Shown piece after piece: positions 1 through 8,171 of a DNA stretch of 64,000 nt. Within the stretch, counting starts at the first letter, position 1, and each line of letters opens with the position of its first letter. The DNA comes from JAJYSO01 sp964586655 (GTDB taxonomy: Bacteria; Bacteroidota; Bacteroidia; Flavobacteriales; Flavobacteriaceae). The translations under genes and the position numbers were made by a program. The notes below the pieces were generated by a model. It was not told where the DNA came from. It worked only from the letters and a program-made list of their open reading frames with translations, and did not search any database. Where the stretch lies: contig CAZPGY010000002.1 in NCBI GenBank assembly GCA_964586655.1, positions 185,472 to 249,471 of the forward strand, in the 5' to 3' direction.

Positions 1-86
1 TGTTCTTGGTTACAGGACACTGCGGCGGCGATTAACAATCCGGCCACCAGATAGACTTTTAAGCCTCCAATAAAATTAAATAGCAT
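1..86 (-). CDS. Lipoprotein, N-terminal fragment (runs off the left edge)
   Basis: An ATG at position 86 on the minus strand opens a frame that stays open to the window edge. The 28 visible residues form a lipoprotein signal peptide: a short N-terminus, a hydrophobic stretch (VYLVAGLLIAAAVSC) and a lipobox cysteine at residue 25 followed by Asn-Gln-Glu. This implies export and lipid anchoring. The function cannot be read because the mature protein lies outside the window. It is on the same strand as the M28 peptidase upstream, 180 bases away, so co-transcription is possible. The intervening bases 87-266 hold only a short hairpin (CTGC TT GCAG type) near 140 and no visible gene. Confidence 0.6.
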   Translation of the reverse strand, partial: MLFNFIGGLKVYLVAGLLIAAAVSCNQE

Positions 87-266
87 AGAATAGGTTTTAT
101 AAATCTCTATTTAGCCGCCGAGACCCACTCCTTTACAGCTGCTTTAGCAGTAGATCGACAAGGGTAAGGATGCCTCGACAAGCGGGAACAAAATTATAAA
201 ATAATAACTAAAATCAGGGTTTCTATATGAAAAACATCACCCAAATATCGTCTCTATAAATTATCC

Positions 267-1271
267 TTAGTGTTGATCTACTTTTAGCGCCTTATCTCGG
301 TTTGCAATCTCCCAAGCGGTATAGAAAATTAATTTTGCCCGCTTGGTCAGCAAGTCATATTCAATTTTATCGGCGGTATCGGTAGGCTTGTGATAGTCTT
401 CATGAAGACCGCTAAAGAAAAAAGCCACCGGAATATTGTGTTTGGCAAAATTGTAATGATCGCTGCGATAATACAGTCGCAAAGGATCATCTTCTGCATT
501 GTATTTATAATCCAAACTCAGCTTGGTGTGTTTAGCATTTTGCTGATTGATGATGCTGTCTAAAGTCGAGCTCAAGCGTTTGCTCCCGATAAGATAAATA
601 TATTCCGGATTGCTCTGATGGGCCTCATCAATGCGACCAATCATATCAATATTCAGATCTACAATCGTATTTTCTAAAGGGAATACCGGATGTTGCGTAT
701 AGTATTTTGATCCGAACAAACCTTCTTCTTCTCCGGTAAAATGTAGCAACAGGATGCTGCGTTTAGGTCGATGTCCTTCCGTAGCTGCCTTTTTAAAAGC
801 CTTGGCAATCTGCATAACAGTCACCGTTCCGGAAGCATCGTCATCAGCACCGTGATACACCTGGCCGTTTTTGGTGCCCACATGATCGTAATGAGCCGAA
901 ATTACCACCACTTGTTCAGGGAATTGACTTCCTTTAATCAGCGCCAACACATTTTCACTGGATTTGAGCTGGTAATCAAAAAAACTCGATGGAATGTTCT
1001 GAAAATAAACAGTATCTCCAAGGGGAGAAGAAATATTGAGGCCTTGGTAATAATTTTTTAAATACTGCGCTGCTTTTTTCTGCCCCGGTTCCCCGGTCAA
1101 CCGGCCGCGAAATTCATCTGAAGCCAATTTATACAGATGACTCTTAAGCTCATCGGTTTGAATATATTGGGCATATTGCTGTGCCGTCTTTTCGTTTAAC
1201 AATTGGCCTTTTGGAGTATTGCAACTCACAAAACCCACCAAGATCCATAAAATAAGGCTTACTTTCTTCAT
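267..1271 (-). CDS. M28 family metallopeptidase, lipoprotein
   Basis: A zinc aminopeptidase of family M28, 334 residues, probably exported and lipid-anchored. The signal peptide ends in a lipobox-like FVSC with Cys17. The metal-site motifs of the family are all visible in order: SAHYDH (His127), GADDDASG (Asp143), FTGEEEGLFGS (Glu181/182), NIDMIG (Asp209) and EDYHKPTDT (His294). It would release N-terminal amino acids from peptides in the periplasm or at the surface. The exact substrate cannot be told. The start ATG is immediately followed by the signal peptide, so the start is secure. Confidence 0.9.
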   Translation of the reverse strand: MKKVSLILWILVGFVSCNTPKGQLLNEKTAQQYAQYIQTDELKSHLYKLASDEFRGRLTGEPGQKKAAQYLKNYYQGLNISSPLGDTVYFQNIPSSFFDYQLKSSENVLALIKGSQFPEQVVVISAHYDHVGTKNGQVYHGADDDASGTVTVMQIAKAFKKAATEGHRPKRSILLLHFTGEEEGLFGSKYYTQHPVFPLENTIVDLNIDMIGRIDEAHQSNPEYIYLIGSKRLSSTLDSIINQQNAKHTKLSLDYKYNAEDDPLRLYYRSDHYNFAKHNIPVAFFFSGLHEDYHKPTDTADKIEYDLLTKRAKLIFYTAWEIANRDKALKVDQH

Positions 1272-1480
1272 AAATTTATGTTTTTTAGAGTGCGGTCAAT
1301 ATAACGCCAATAATCAAAAAAATAATGTTACAACCAAAAAAATATGAAAAACACGAATGAAGTTTTTATTTACCGGAATAAACCACAACCTATATGGCAA
1401 GGAATTTACAGATTTACGCCCTTGACCGAAAGACTATTATTCAATAATCTGTATATTGCTATCCTAAAAAACAACTAACT

Positions 1481-2488
1481 ATGTATTCCTCCAAAATAGC
1501 CGGACTCGGCAGCTATACGCCAGATCAAGTGGTAACCAATGACGACTTGGCAAAAGTAATGGACACCAGTGACGAATGGATTCAAGAGCGCACGGGTATC
1601 AAAGAAAGACACCACATTAAAGACGAAGGGAAAACCCCTACCGCGAAAATGGGAGCTGAAGCTGCCAAAATTGCCTTAGAACGTGCGGGGATCGATAAAG
1701 ACGATATCGATTTAATCGTCTTTGCCACTTTAAGTCCCGATTATTATTTCCCCGGCTCCGGCGTACTGGTGCAACACCTCTTAGATATTAAAACCTGTCC
1801 GGCCCTCGACATCCGCAACCAGTGTAGCGGTTTTGTGTATGGCCTTTCGGTGGCCGACCAATTCATCAAAACAGGAATGTATAAAAATATTTTACTCATT
1901 GGCAGCGAAAATCATAGCGGCGGACTGGATATGTCAACCCGCGGACGATCGGTATCGGTATTATTTGGTGACGGTGCCGGTGCAGCCGTGCTGACCCGAA
2001 GCGATCATGTGGGTGAAGGAGTTTTGTCTACTCATTTACACTCACAAGGAGAACATGCCTTGGAATTATCCTGTAAAGGGCCCAGCCCCAATCATTGGGT
2101 TCCTGAAATTATGGCGGAAAATCCGCAGAAAGACATTCCTTATTATCCTTATATGAATGGGCAATTTGTTTTTAAACACGCTGTTAGACGTTTTTCAGAA
2201 GTCATTAATGAAGGCTTGGAAAAAAATGGATTGACCAAAAAAGATATTGACTTGTTGATTCCTCACCAGGCCAATCTCCGGATTTCTCAATTTATCCAAA
2301 AGAAATTTGGCTTGCCGGATGAAAAAGTTTACAACAACATCCAAAGATACGGCAACACTACCGCGGCTTCTATTCCCATTGCCCTGACTGAAGCTTGGGA
2401 GAAAGGCAAGATAAAAGAAGGAGACCATATTGTATTGGCTGCTTTTGGCAGCGGATTTACCTGGGCCAGCGCAGTAATCAGTTGGTAA
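1481..2488 (+). CDS. 3-oxoacyl-ACP synthase III family protein (FabH-like)
   Basis: A thiolase-fold ketoacyl synthase of the FabH/KAS III family, 335 residues, close to the usual FabH length. The catalytic triad is complete: Cys115 in RNQCSGF, His262 in LIPHQANLR and Asn292 in YGNTTAAS. KAS III enzymes condense an acyl-CoA with malonyl-ACP to start fatty acid synthesis, and relatives act in other condensations. It stands alone, not next to fabD, fabG or acpP. Flavobacteria often carry several such paralogues, so this may not be the main fatty acid initiator. I therefore leave the symbol empty. Confidence 0.88.
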   Translation: MYSSKIAGLGSYTPDQVVTNDDLAKVMDTSDEWIQERTGIKERHHIKDEGKTPTAKMGAEAAKIALERAGIDKDDIDLIVFATLSPDYYFPGSGVLVQHLLDIKTCPALDIRNQCSGFVYGLSVADQFIKTGMYKNILLIGSENHSGGLDMSTRGRSVSVLFGDGAGAAVLTRSDHVGEGVLSTHLHSQGEHALELSCKGPSPNHWVPEIMAENPQKDIPYYPYMNGQFVFKHAVRRFSEVINEGLEKNGLTKKDIDLLIPHQANLRISQFIQKKFGLPDEKVYNNIQRYGNTTAASIPIALTEAWEKGKIKEGDHIVLAAFGSGFTWASAVISW

Positions 2489-2934
2489 TAATACCGTGTC
2501 TTAGAAACCTCTGTAAACCGTTGAGACAAAAAAGTACTTTTTAGCCTGGAAGCTAAACACAGGATGTCTACAATTCTCTTTCGGAAAACCATTGCGTCAG
2601 TAGCGGAAGACGGCATTTATCACATCGTGCTTTTCTTGGAATGGGATACGATAGATATTTAAACTGCTTAATACCGAAAGGACAAATAATTCAGACCGAT
2701 TTTAGCTCACGCTATATCGCTCTGTTTATTTGTTCTCCTTCGGCATTATAAGAATGTAAAAATTGTTTTTTGGTCTAAAATAAATATCATTTTCTTATAA
2801 CTTTCGTAAGTTTAACAAAACTGCAAACACAAGAGGAGAGCTATTTATTTTTTTATCATCGCCGGGTAGACATTCTTGAAATTTGGTATCGTTCAAAAGA
2901 ATGAGTATTTTAGGGGGAAAGAAATATAAAAATC
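2489..2934. other. Intergenic region with an imperfect inverted repeat
   Basis: There are 446 bases between the FabH-like gene and msrA without a convincing reading frame. The one clear structure is an inverted repeat: 2669-2689 is nearly the reverse complement of 2726-2748, sharing the TAAT-CCGAA-GGA-CAAATAA pattern with two small gaps. A loop of about 36 bases separates the arms. It could be a transcription terminator for the upstream gene or the remnant of a small repeat element. I see no consensus promoter close to msrA. Confidence 0.45.
2669..2748. repeat. Imperfect inverted repeat, about 20-base arms
   Basis: The arms are TAATACCGAAAGGACAAATA (from 2669) and, in reverse complement, TAATGCCGAAGGAGAACAAA from the right arm ending at 2748. 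They could pair as a long stem with a loop of about 36 bases. No run of T follows directly, so a classical terminator is not clear. Confidence 0.4.
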
Positions 2935-3483
2935 ATGCAAAAACCGGAAACTGCCACCCTGGCCAACGGCTGCTTTTGGTGTGCCGACGCTGTCTATCGT
3001 CAAATGCGCGGAATAGTGCAAATCAAATCGGGATATACCGGCGGAAAAGAAGCCCATCCTACTTATGGAGAAGTGGTGCACGGACGAACCCAGCACGCAG
3101 AAGCTGTTCAATTAGAATTTGACACCAAAGTCATTAGCTTTCGGGAAATTTTATTGGTTTTTTTTGCCACTCATGATCCCACCAGTCTCAATCGTCAAGG
3201 ATATGACACGGGCGCACACTACCGCAGTGTTATTTTTTTTCATTCTTCCAAACAAAGAGAAATTGCTCAAGCGCTTATCGACGAGCTCAACCGGTCTACT
3301 TTTGAAGGGAAAATTGTCACTACACTCGAAGCAGCCGGTCCGTTTTATGAAGCCGAAAATATGCACCAAGATTTTTATCATCAGCATCGGGAAGTCCCTT
3401 ATTGCCAAATTATAATCGATCCTAAAATTGCTAAATTGCGCCAGTTATTTGCCGACAAATTAAAACCCAAACCGCTTTCTTAA
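2935..3483 (+). CDS. msrA: Peptide-methionine (S)-S-oxide reductase MsrA
   Basis: Reduces methionine S-sulfoxide in proteins and free methionine, repairing oxidative damage. The signature GCFWC is at residues 12-16, with the catalytic Cys13 close to the N-terminus. The downstream GYTGG, HAEAVQ and PYCQ motifs fit MsrA. The length of 182 residues is usual, and there is no fused MsrB domain. One oddity: the family's catalytic Glu, normally two residues after the GCFW(G/C) motif, is Asp18 here. The 3' end overlaps the convergent small gene by 4 bases. Confidence 0.92.
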   Translation: MQKPETATLANGCFWCADAVYRQMRGIVQIKSGYTGGKEAHPTYGEVVHGRTQHAEAVQLEFDTKVISFREILLVFFATHDPTSLNRQGYDTGAHYRSVIFFHSSKQREIAQALIDELNRSTFEGKIVTTLEAAGPFYEAENMHQDFYHQHREVPYCQIIIDPKIAKLRQLFADKLKPKPLS

Positions 3484-3770
3484 TCCTCTTGATTATCAAT
3501 GCGATCCGGTAAATCGATCAGGGGCTCATCAAACTCGTGGCTGTTGTAATCATCACTGTCAAAGTCTGTCATAAAATCTTGTAAACGAGTACTGATTTTC
3601 ACCAAATACAGACAAGTATCCGTTCGCAACTCCACCGCTTCAACCGTTTCATATTTGGCATTTTTAAACGTGATGATATCATTGTCTCCATATCCATCGG
3701 GATATTTCTCAATCAGCTTGGCCATTATATTAGGGGTCAGCTTTTTAAAATCTACAATAACTCGTTTCAT
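3480..3770 (-). CDS. Small conserved hypothetical protein
   Basis: A 96-residue soluble protein with no signal peptide or membrane segment. The N-terminal half is a mixed alpha/beta-looking stretch starting MKRVIVDFKKLTP. The C-terminal 25 residues are strongly acidic, rich in Asp and Glu. I do not recognise the family beyond its look of a small flavobacterial conserved protein. It converges on msrA with a 4-base overlap of the two stop codons (TTAA). The region upstream holds an inverted-repeat element, and no consensus promoter was found. Confidence 0.7.
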   Translation of the reverse strand: MKRVIVDFKKLTPNIMAKLIEKYPDGYGDNDIITFKNAKYETVEAVELRTDTCLYLVKISTRLQDFMTDFDSDDYNSHEFDEPLIDLPDRIDNQED

Positions 3771-3976
3771 GGCAATTGGTTTTCCAACAAGACAATATTA
3801 CGTCAAGTTTCTTTTTCATCCCCTATTGAAATCTATTTTTTTTTTGAATTAATTTAATCCCCATTTGTCGCCCCTCCTGCGCAGCATCCGTTTTCTATCC
3901 TCAAACATTGTCCGAAAGACCAATACTGATGACAACCTTGGCTTTATAACCCCTCATAAATCGACTCGCTTGTGTT

Positions 3977-4142
3977 GAGCTCATTTAAACTTCCTATTAT
4001 TGACTGCATCCCGAAGTTTCGGGATTGCCCCATATTTTGTGTTTTCCTTACTCCATAGCTACGGCTATGCAGTGCAAAAAAGACTCCATCCGGAACAAAA
4101 ATCTCTATTTTTCGCTTCAAGCCTAAAAGTTTAAATGACCTC
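3977..4142. repeat. MITE-like palindromic element with 16-base terminal inverted repeats
   Basis: The ends GAGCTCATTTAAACTT (3977-3992) and AAGTTTAAATGACCTC (4127-4142) are inverted repeats with 15 of 16 matches. Inside are two perfect hairpins: ATCCCGAA-GT-TTCGGGAT at 4008-4025 and CATAGC-TACG-GCTATG at 4054-4069. The 166-base unit has no reading frame. Thirteen bases of one end (GAGGTCATTTAAA) recur at 11386-11398. It fills most of the 418-base gap between the small gene at 3480 and the DUF2520 operon. The rest of that gap (3771-3976) is AT-rich without visible features. Confidence 0.5.
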
Positions 4143-4176
4143 GTTGTTATAAAATTTTCAATGCAAAAATTTTATG

Positions 4177-4184
4177 TACTTTTG
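4177..4184 (+). promoter_or_regulatory. -7 promoter element of the DUF2520-kdsC-ubiA-maf operon
   Basis: TACTTTTG matches the Bacteroidota -7 consensus TAnnTTTG exactly. It ends only 4 bases before the likely ATG at 4189, so transcription should start at or next to the start codon, giving a leaderless mRNA. No TTG was found at the usual -33 distance. Confidence 0.6.
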
Positions 4185-4188
4185 TCTT

Positions 4189-4935
4189 ATGTATAAATTA
4201 GTAATAATTGGCGCCGGCAATGTAGCCACTCACCTGTTTAACGCTTTTCAACAAGCCCCGGACATTGCACTTGTTCAGGTTTACAATCGCAGTGAAGCGG
4301 GCTTGGAAGCTTTTAAAAATCGGGTAAGCACCACCACCTCTATTGAAGAAATAGCCCCTGCAGATGTTTATCTTCTTTCCATATCCGACGATGCCGTGGA
4401 AGAGATGGTTCACAAATTATCTGCCAAAAAGGCCTTAATTGCACACACCTCCGGCAGTGTCCCTTTGTTGTCTATCGCTCGGCATAACGGAGTGTTTTAT
4501 CCGCTGCAGACATTCTCAAAATCTACCGCAGTAGATTTTTCAGAAATCCCGGTTTGTGTAGAAGCCGAACAGAAAGAGGATTTAAAAGTGTTACAAAAAT
4601 TGGGAGCTGCTATCAGTGAGCGTGTATATCATATTTCTACCGCCCAACGCAAATCATTACATTTGTCGGCTGTATTTGCCTGTAACTTTGTCAATCATCT
4701 TTACCGTATAGCCGAAAAAATATGCCATACCCACAAAGTACCTTTTGAAATTTTACAGCCTTTAATTCAGGAGACGGCAGCAAAAATCAAACAGGATTCC
4801 CCTAAAAACGTACAAACCGGGCCCGCTCAACGCGGTGATGAATCGACCATAGATTTTCATTTACAGCAATTAGATTCTCCTGAATTAAAAGAAATTTATA
4901 CCTTGCTCACCCGATCAATTCAACAAGAAAAATGA
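4189..4935 (+). CDS. Rossmann-fold DUF2520 domain protein
   Basis: The N-terminus (YKLVIIGAGNVATHLF) is an NAD(P)-binding Rossmann fold with GxGxxA, as in the NADP oxidoreductase/ketopantoate reductase-like superfamily. The C-terminal part is helical and matches the DUF2520 type. The protein is 248 residues from the chosen ATG. An upstream in-frame ATG at 4174 lies before the promoter element at 4177-4184, so it is unlikely to be used. The stop overlaps the start of the KdsC-like gene (ATGA), showing tight coupling. The reaction is not known to me for this family. Confidence 0.85.
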   Translation: MYKLVIIGAGNVATHLFNAFQQAPDIALVQVYNRSEAGLEAFKNRVSTTTSIEEIAPADVYLLSISDDAVEEMVHKLSAKKALIAHTSGSVPLLSIARHNGVFYPLQTFSKSTAVDFSEIPVCVEAEQKEDLKVLQKLGAAISERVYHISTAQRKSLHLSAVFACNFVNHLYRIAEKICHTHKVPFEILQPLIQETAAKIKQDSPKNVQTGPAQRGDESTIDFHLQQLDSPELKEIYTLLTRSIQQEK

Positions 4936-5438
4936 ATCAGAATTACAAAAAAGCCCTGCGCCAGATTACTGCTTTTGTCTTTGATGTCGATGGCGTCTTA
5001 ACCGATGGCAACCTTTTGGTTTCCACCGACGGGCAGTTATTACGCGCCATGAACACTCGCGACGGCTATGCCATGAAAAAAGCCATCCACAATGGTTATA
5101 CCGTTTGTATCATCTCCGGAGGCAAAAACGAAGGGGTTCGCAACCGCCTAAAAGGCTTAGGAATCACCGATGTGTATCTGGGGGTGGATAACAAAGTAGA
5201 GCGCCTTAATGAATTTTTTGACCTGTACAATATCAAACCCGAAAACGTGGCCTATATGGGCGACGACATTCCTGATACTTATCCAATGAAACTCGTGGGA
5301 CTTCCGGCCTGTCCACAAGATGCCGCTCCTGAAGTCAAGGCTTTATCGACCTATATTTCTCATTGCCGAGGTGGAAAAGGCTGTGTCAGAGATTTGATTG
5401 AACAGGTCATGAAAATTCAAGAAAAATGGATTGTATAA
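4932..5438 (+). CDS. kdsC: HAD-family phosphatase, KdsC type (3-deoxy-D-manno-octulosonate 8-phosphate phosphatase)
   Basis: A capless class III HAD phosphatase of 168 residues, the length of KdsC. Motif I is FDVDGVLTDG with Asp18 (nucleophile) and Asp20. Motif II is IISGG, and motif IV is YMGDDIPD with Asp111/112. The C-terminal HCRGGKGCVRDL matches the KdsC tail (GGRGAVRE). KdsC releases phosphate from KDO-8-phosphate in lipopolysaccharide core synthesis. It overlaps the DUF2520 gene upstream by 4 bases and is followed by a prenyltransferase, with no other kds genes nearby. The assignment to KDO-8-P rather than another sugar phosphate is by family. Confidence 0.83.
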   Translation: MNQNYKKALRQITAFVFDVDGVLTDGNLLVSTDGQLLRAMNTRDGYAMKKAIHNGYTVCIISGGKNEGVRNRLKGLGITDVYLGVDNKVERLNEFFDLYNIKPENVAYMGDDIPDTYPMKLVGLPACPQDAAPEVKALSTYISHCRGGKGCVRDLIEQVMKIQEKWIV

Positions 5439-5465
5439 GTATTGGAATAACCTCCTAACTCTTTA

Positions 5466-6383
5466 TTGTTTGTGAAATACCTAAAACTCATCCGCTGGCC
5501 TTATCTCCTCCTTATTATCTTGAGCCAGTTCCTTATTAAATATACGTTTTTCGAACCTTTTGATGTGCCAATTACCCTCAACTGGATAGGGCTCAGCTTG
5601 CTTTCTTTGGCTACAATATGCCTGGCCGCAGCCGGCTTCATCATCGATTCAATTTACAATGTAGAAGCTGATAAAATCAACCATCCCAATCGCGTGCTGA
5701 TTGGAAATTCCATCTCCGTTAAAAAAGCCAATAAATTATTCTTTATCCTCAATATTATTGGGATCATCATTGGGTTTTATCTCTCCAACATCATCGGCCA
5801 ACCCAGTTTTGCCATCTTGTTTATCGGAGGGTCCTTTTTACTTTATGGACGGGCTACTTCCTTGAAAAAATATGCCCTCTTGGCACCGATAATCAACAGC
5901 CTCACCCTTGCAGCCAGTATCCTGTTGGTGGGACTGTATGATTTATTTCCGGCAATCACCGATAGCACAAGGGAATCTATTCATACCTTCTTCTCTATTC
6001 TGCTCGATTATGCGCTCTTTATTGCGCTGCTCAATTTTGTGAGAGAACTCATTATCCGGCAGCGAAATATTGACGGAGATTATAAAATGAATCGCAAAAG
6101 TATCCCGCTTATGCTGGGGAAAGGACGAAGCAATACCATTATTCTTATCCTTAGCTTGCTGCCCATTGCGGGAATTATATTTTACCTCAACAAATATTTA
6201 TACATGCACCTGAGCAGCATGCTCTATACCCTTATTTTCATCTTGGCACCGCTGCTTTTTGCCATGATTAAAATTATGATGGCCAAACACAAAAGCGATT
6301 ATGCCTTGCTGAATACAGTCTTGAAAATCGCCATCTTTTTTAGTATTTTATCCTTTGGACTTTATCAATTTATCCTTCCCTAA
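5466..6383 (+). CDS. UbiA-family prenyltransferase (geranylgeranylglycerol-phosphate geranylgeranyltransferase-like)
   Basis: An integral membrane prenyltransferase of 305 residues with about eight hydrophobic segments. The two Asp-rich regions of the UbiA family are recognisable. The first is around YNVEADKINHPNR (residues about 63-75). The second is NFVRELIIRQRNIDGD near residue 190. Flavobacterial members are commonly annotated as geranylgeranylglycerol-phosphate geranylgeranyltransferase, an ether-lipid type reaction. The true substrate in bacteria of this group is uncertain. The start is either TTG at 5466 or GTG at 5472. Its stop overlaps the maf start by one base. Confidence 0.78.
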   Translation: MFVKYLKLIRWPYLLLIILSQFLIKYTFFEPFDVPITLNWIGLSLLSLATICLAAAGFIIDSIYNVEADKINHPNRVLIGNSISVKKANKLFFILNIIGIIIGFYLSNIIGQPSFAILFIGGSFLLYGRATSLKKYALLAPIINSLTLAASILLVGLYDLFPAITDSTRESIHTFFSILLDYALFIALLNFVRELIIRQRNIDGDYKMNRKSIPLMLGKGRSNTIILILSLLPIAGIIFYLNKYLYMHLSSMLYTLIFILAPLLFAMIKIMMAKHKSDYALLNTVLKIAIFFSILSFGLYQFILP

Positions 6384-6964
6384 TGCTTGCCAAACACCTC
6401 AAAAAATATCATCTTATTTTGGCCTCGGGCTCGCCGCGACGTCAGCAATTCCTCAAAGATTTAGGGTTGAATTTTGAGATCCGTCTCAAACGAGTAGCGG
6501 AAGTATATCCTACCCCCCTCCCCCCGGCAGCCGTAGCGGAATACCTGGCAGAACTCAAAGCCGATCCCTATCTCAATGAACTCCGCCCCAAGGATTTACT
6601 GATTACCGGAGACACCTTGGTATGCCTTGACAACGACATACTGGGGAAACCCGAATCACCAGAAGAAGCGGCCGAAATGCTCAAAAAATTATCGGGACAA
6701 ACGCATCAGGTAATCTCTGCAGTGAGTTTGAGGTCAAAGCGAAAAAAAACGACTTTTCACGGACTTACCGAAGTTTGCTTTAAACCGCTTAAAAAAGAAG
6801 AAATCGATTATTACATAACACAGTTTAAACCTTTTGACAAAGCTGGAGCCTATGGCATTCAGGAGTGGATTGGCAAAATTGGCATTACCGACATCCAAGG
6901 CTCTTACTACAATGTCATGGGAATGCCGGTAGATAAACTCTATGCCCAATTGATGAGTTTTTAA
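6383..6964 (+). CDS. maf: Maf family nucleoside triphosphate pyrophosphatase
   Basis: A house-cleaning pyrophosphatase that hydrolyses non-canonical or pyrimidine nucleoside triphosphates. The N-terminal ASGSPRRQQFL is the Maf signature. ITGDTLV carries the catalytic Asp region, and QEWIGKIGITDIQGSYYNVMGMP is the typical C-terminal block, in two parts around residues 155-178. The length of 193 residues is normal. The ATG overlaps the prenyltransferase stop (TAATG), so it is translated as the last gene of a four-gene operon. Confidence 0.9.
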   Translation: MLAKHLKKYHLILASGSPRRQQFLKDLGLNFEIRLKRVAEVYPTPLPPAAVAEYLAELKADPYLNELRPKDLLITGDTLVCLDNDILGKPESPEEAAEMLKKLSGQTHQVISAVSLRSKRKKTTFHGLTEVCFKPLKKEEIDYYITQFKPFDKAGAYGIQEWIGKIGITDIQGSYYNVMGMPVDKLYAQLMSF

Positions 6965-7008
6965 GGAAGTTTTTTCTCGTCTTGCTTATCCCCAAAAAAG
7001 ACCTGCAT

Positions 7009-7244
7009 ATTAGTTCTACTTTGACACATTTATCTGATTGAACAACAGCATAAGTTGGTTCATGAAATTTTGTTTCATCTAAGAGCTAAACCCCCTTGTT
7101 TTCCCCTGACCCTCCTCCTGCGGCGGACGCGGTAAAGGGAACCAAGGGTGTTTTTCGGGGATTCTCCTTTTAGGACCGGGGTAAAAAGCCCCGAAAAACA
7201 GAGGCTTGTCGGATTTTTTTTTAATCTATCAAAGTAGAATTAGT
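7009..7244. repeat. MITE-like element with imperfect terminal inverted repeats and an internal hairpin
   Basis: The ends ATTAGTTCTACTTTGA (7009-7024) and TCAAAGTAGAATTAGT (7229-7244) are inverted repeats with 14 of 16 matches. Inside lies a perfect 12-base inverted repeat, TGTTTTTCGGGG (7149-7160) against CCCCGAAAAACA (7189-7200). No reading frame is present, so this would be a non-autonomous element. It fills most of the 306-base gap between maf and the convergent gene. The internal hairpin could also end transcription from maf, though the T-run (7214-7222) sits some distance away. Confidence 0.45.
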
Positions 7245-7270
7245 CCACAGCTTTATAAATCATTTTGGCA

Positions 7271-8059
7271 TTATTCCTTCATTTGCATCTTGTATTGCTT
7301 CCCTTTCTTCAGAATAAATTGGAGGAGCTCCAAATCATTGGTGTTTCTCAACTTATCAACCGTCAAGCCTTGAGATTCCAAGTAAAATATAAATTCATTA
7401 ATGTGATCTTCCGGTATCTCTAAATAGGTTTTAAAAAACTCGTCATCATACATCTTTCGCACCTCAACATCCAAGGCTTTGTGAGGTTGAGGAGTCGCTA
7501 CCTCCGTTTTAGATAGAAACAGAGCTTTAAAAATATTGACGAAATTCAATCCATTTTGAATAAATCGCTTATTGAGTGCATCATTTTGAACAGGACTCAA
7601 CCGATCGGGTTTAAACTCATACTGATAGCCATAAATCGCTTGATTGACCTTAAAGTTTTCAAAATTGATTTCGGGGGTTTCCAATCTTTTCACATCAACT
7701 ACCACACTACCGGTCAAATCGGGTTTTACCACCACCCTTTTCAGCTGTATCGGAACCGTGTGTAAATTGACCTGCAGTTGGTTTTGTTGCAATACCCCCG
7801 GGGTAATCACCACCGAAAACTGTTGGTATTGAACCCCACTAAAGACCAGCGTATCATGAAGGGCCACTTCAATATTAAACCGACCGTATTGATCAGAAAA
7901 CGTATAAGCATTAGAACTTATATTAAAGACATTGATTCCCGCCGGATCTCCAAACTCATCTACATTTATTTTTCCTTGAATCGACTCATTTTCAGAATTG
8001 ATTTGAGCATTCAGCGAGAAGGTCAAAAGCAAGCATAAAATAAGAGATAACTTTTTCAT
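7271..8059 (-). CDS. Exported protein with carboxypeptidase-like regulatory domain
   Basis: A 262-residue protein with a clear signal peptide (MKKLSLILCLLLTFSLNAQ). After it comes a CarbopepD_reg_2-type beta-sandwich of about 75 residues (IQGKINVDEFGDPAGINVFN... to the VVITPG region). The C-terminal 150 residues are not recognised. Such domains occur at the N-termini of TonB-dependent transporters and in stand-alone periplasmic proteins. No barrel is present here. The start was placed at 8059 because the signal peptide begins there; the open frame continues 42 codons upstream without support. It diverges from pepE. Confidence 0.75.
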   Translation of the reverse strand: MKKLSLILCLLLTFSLNAQINSENESIQGKINVDEFGDPAGINVFNISSNAYTFSDQYGRFNIEVALHDTLVFSGVQYQQFSVVITPGVLQQNQLQVNLHTVPIQLKRVVVKPDLTGSVVVDVKRLETPEINFENFKVNQAIYGYQYEFKPDRLSPVQNDALNKRFIQNGLNFVNIFKALFLSKTEVATPQPHKALDVEVRKMYDDEFFKTYLEIPEDHINEFIFYLESQGLTVDKLRNTNDLELLQFILKKGKQYKMQMKE

Positions 8060-8171
8060 CCTTTTCTGTTTGCTATGAAGATAAGCATAAAATGCCTTTT
8101 TTGACACATAAAGCGGACTAAATTCATTGCCAACTGGTTGATATGAGGTAATTTTACGCAAAAAGGATTTT

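Noticed and set aside
7009..7244. Complete insertion sequence
   Set aside because: The unit is only 236 bases and has no reading frame for a transposase.
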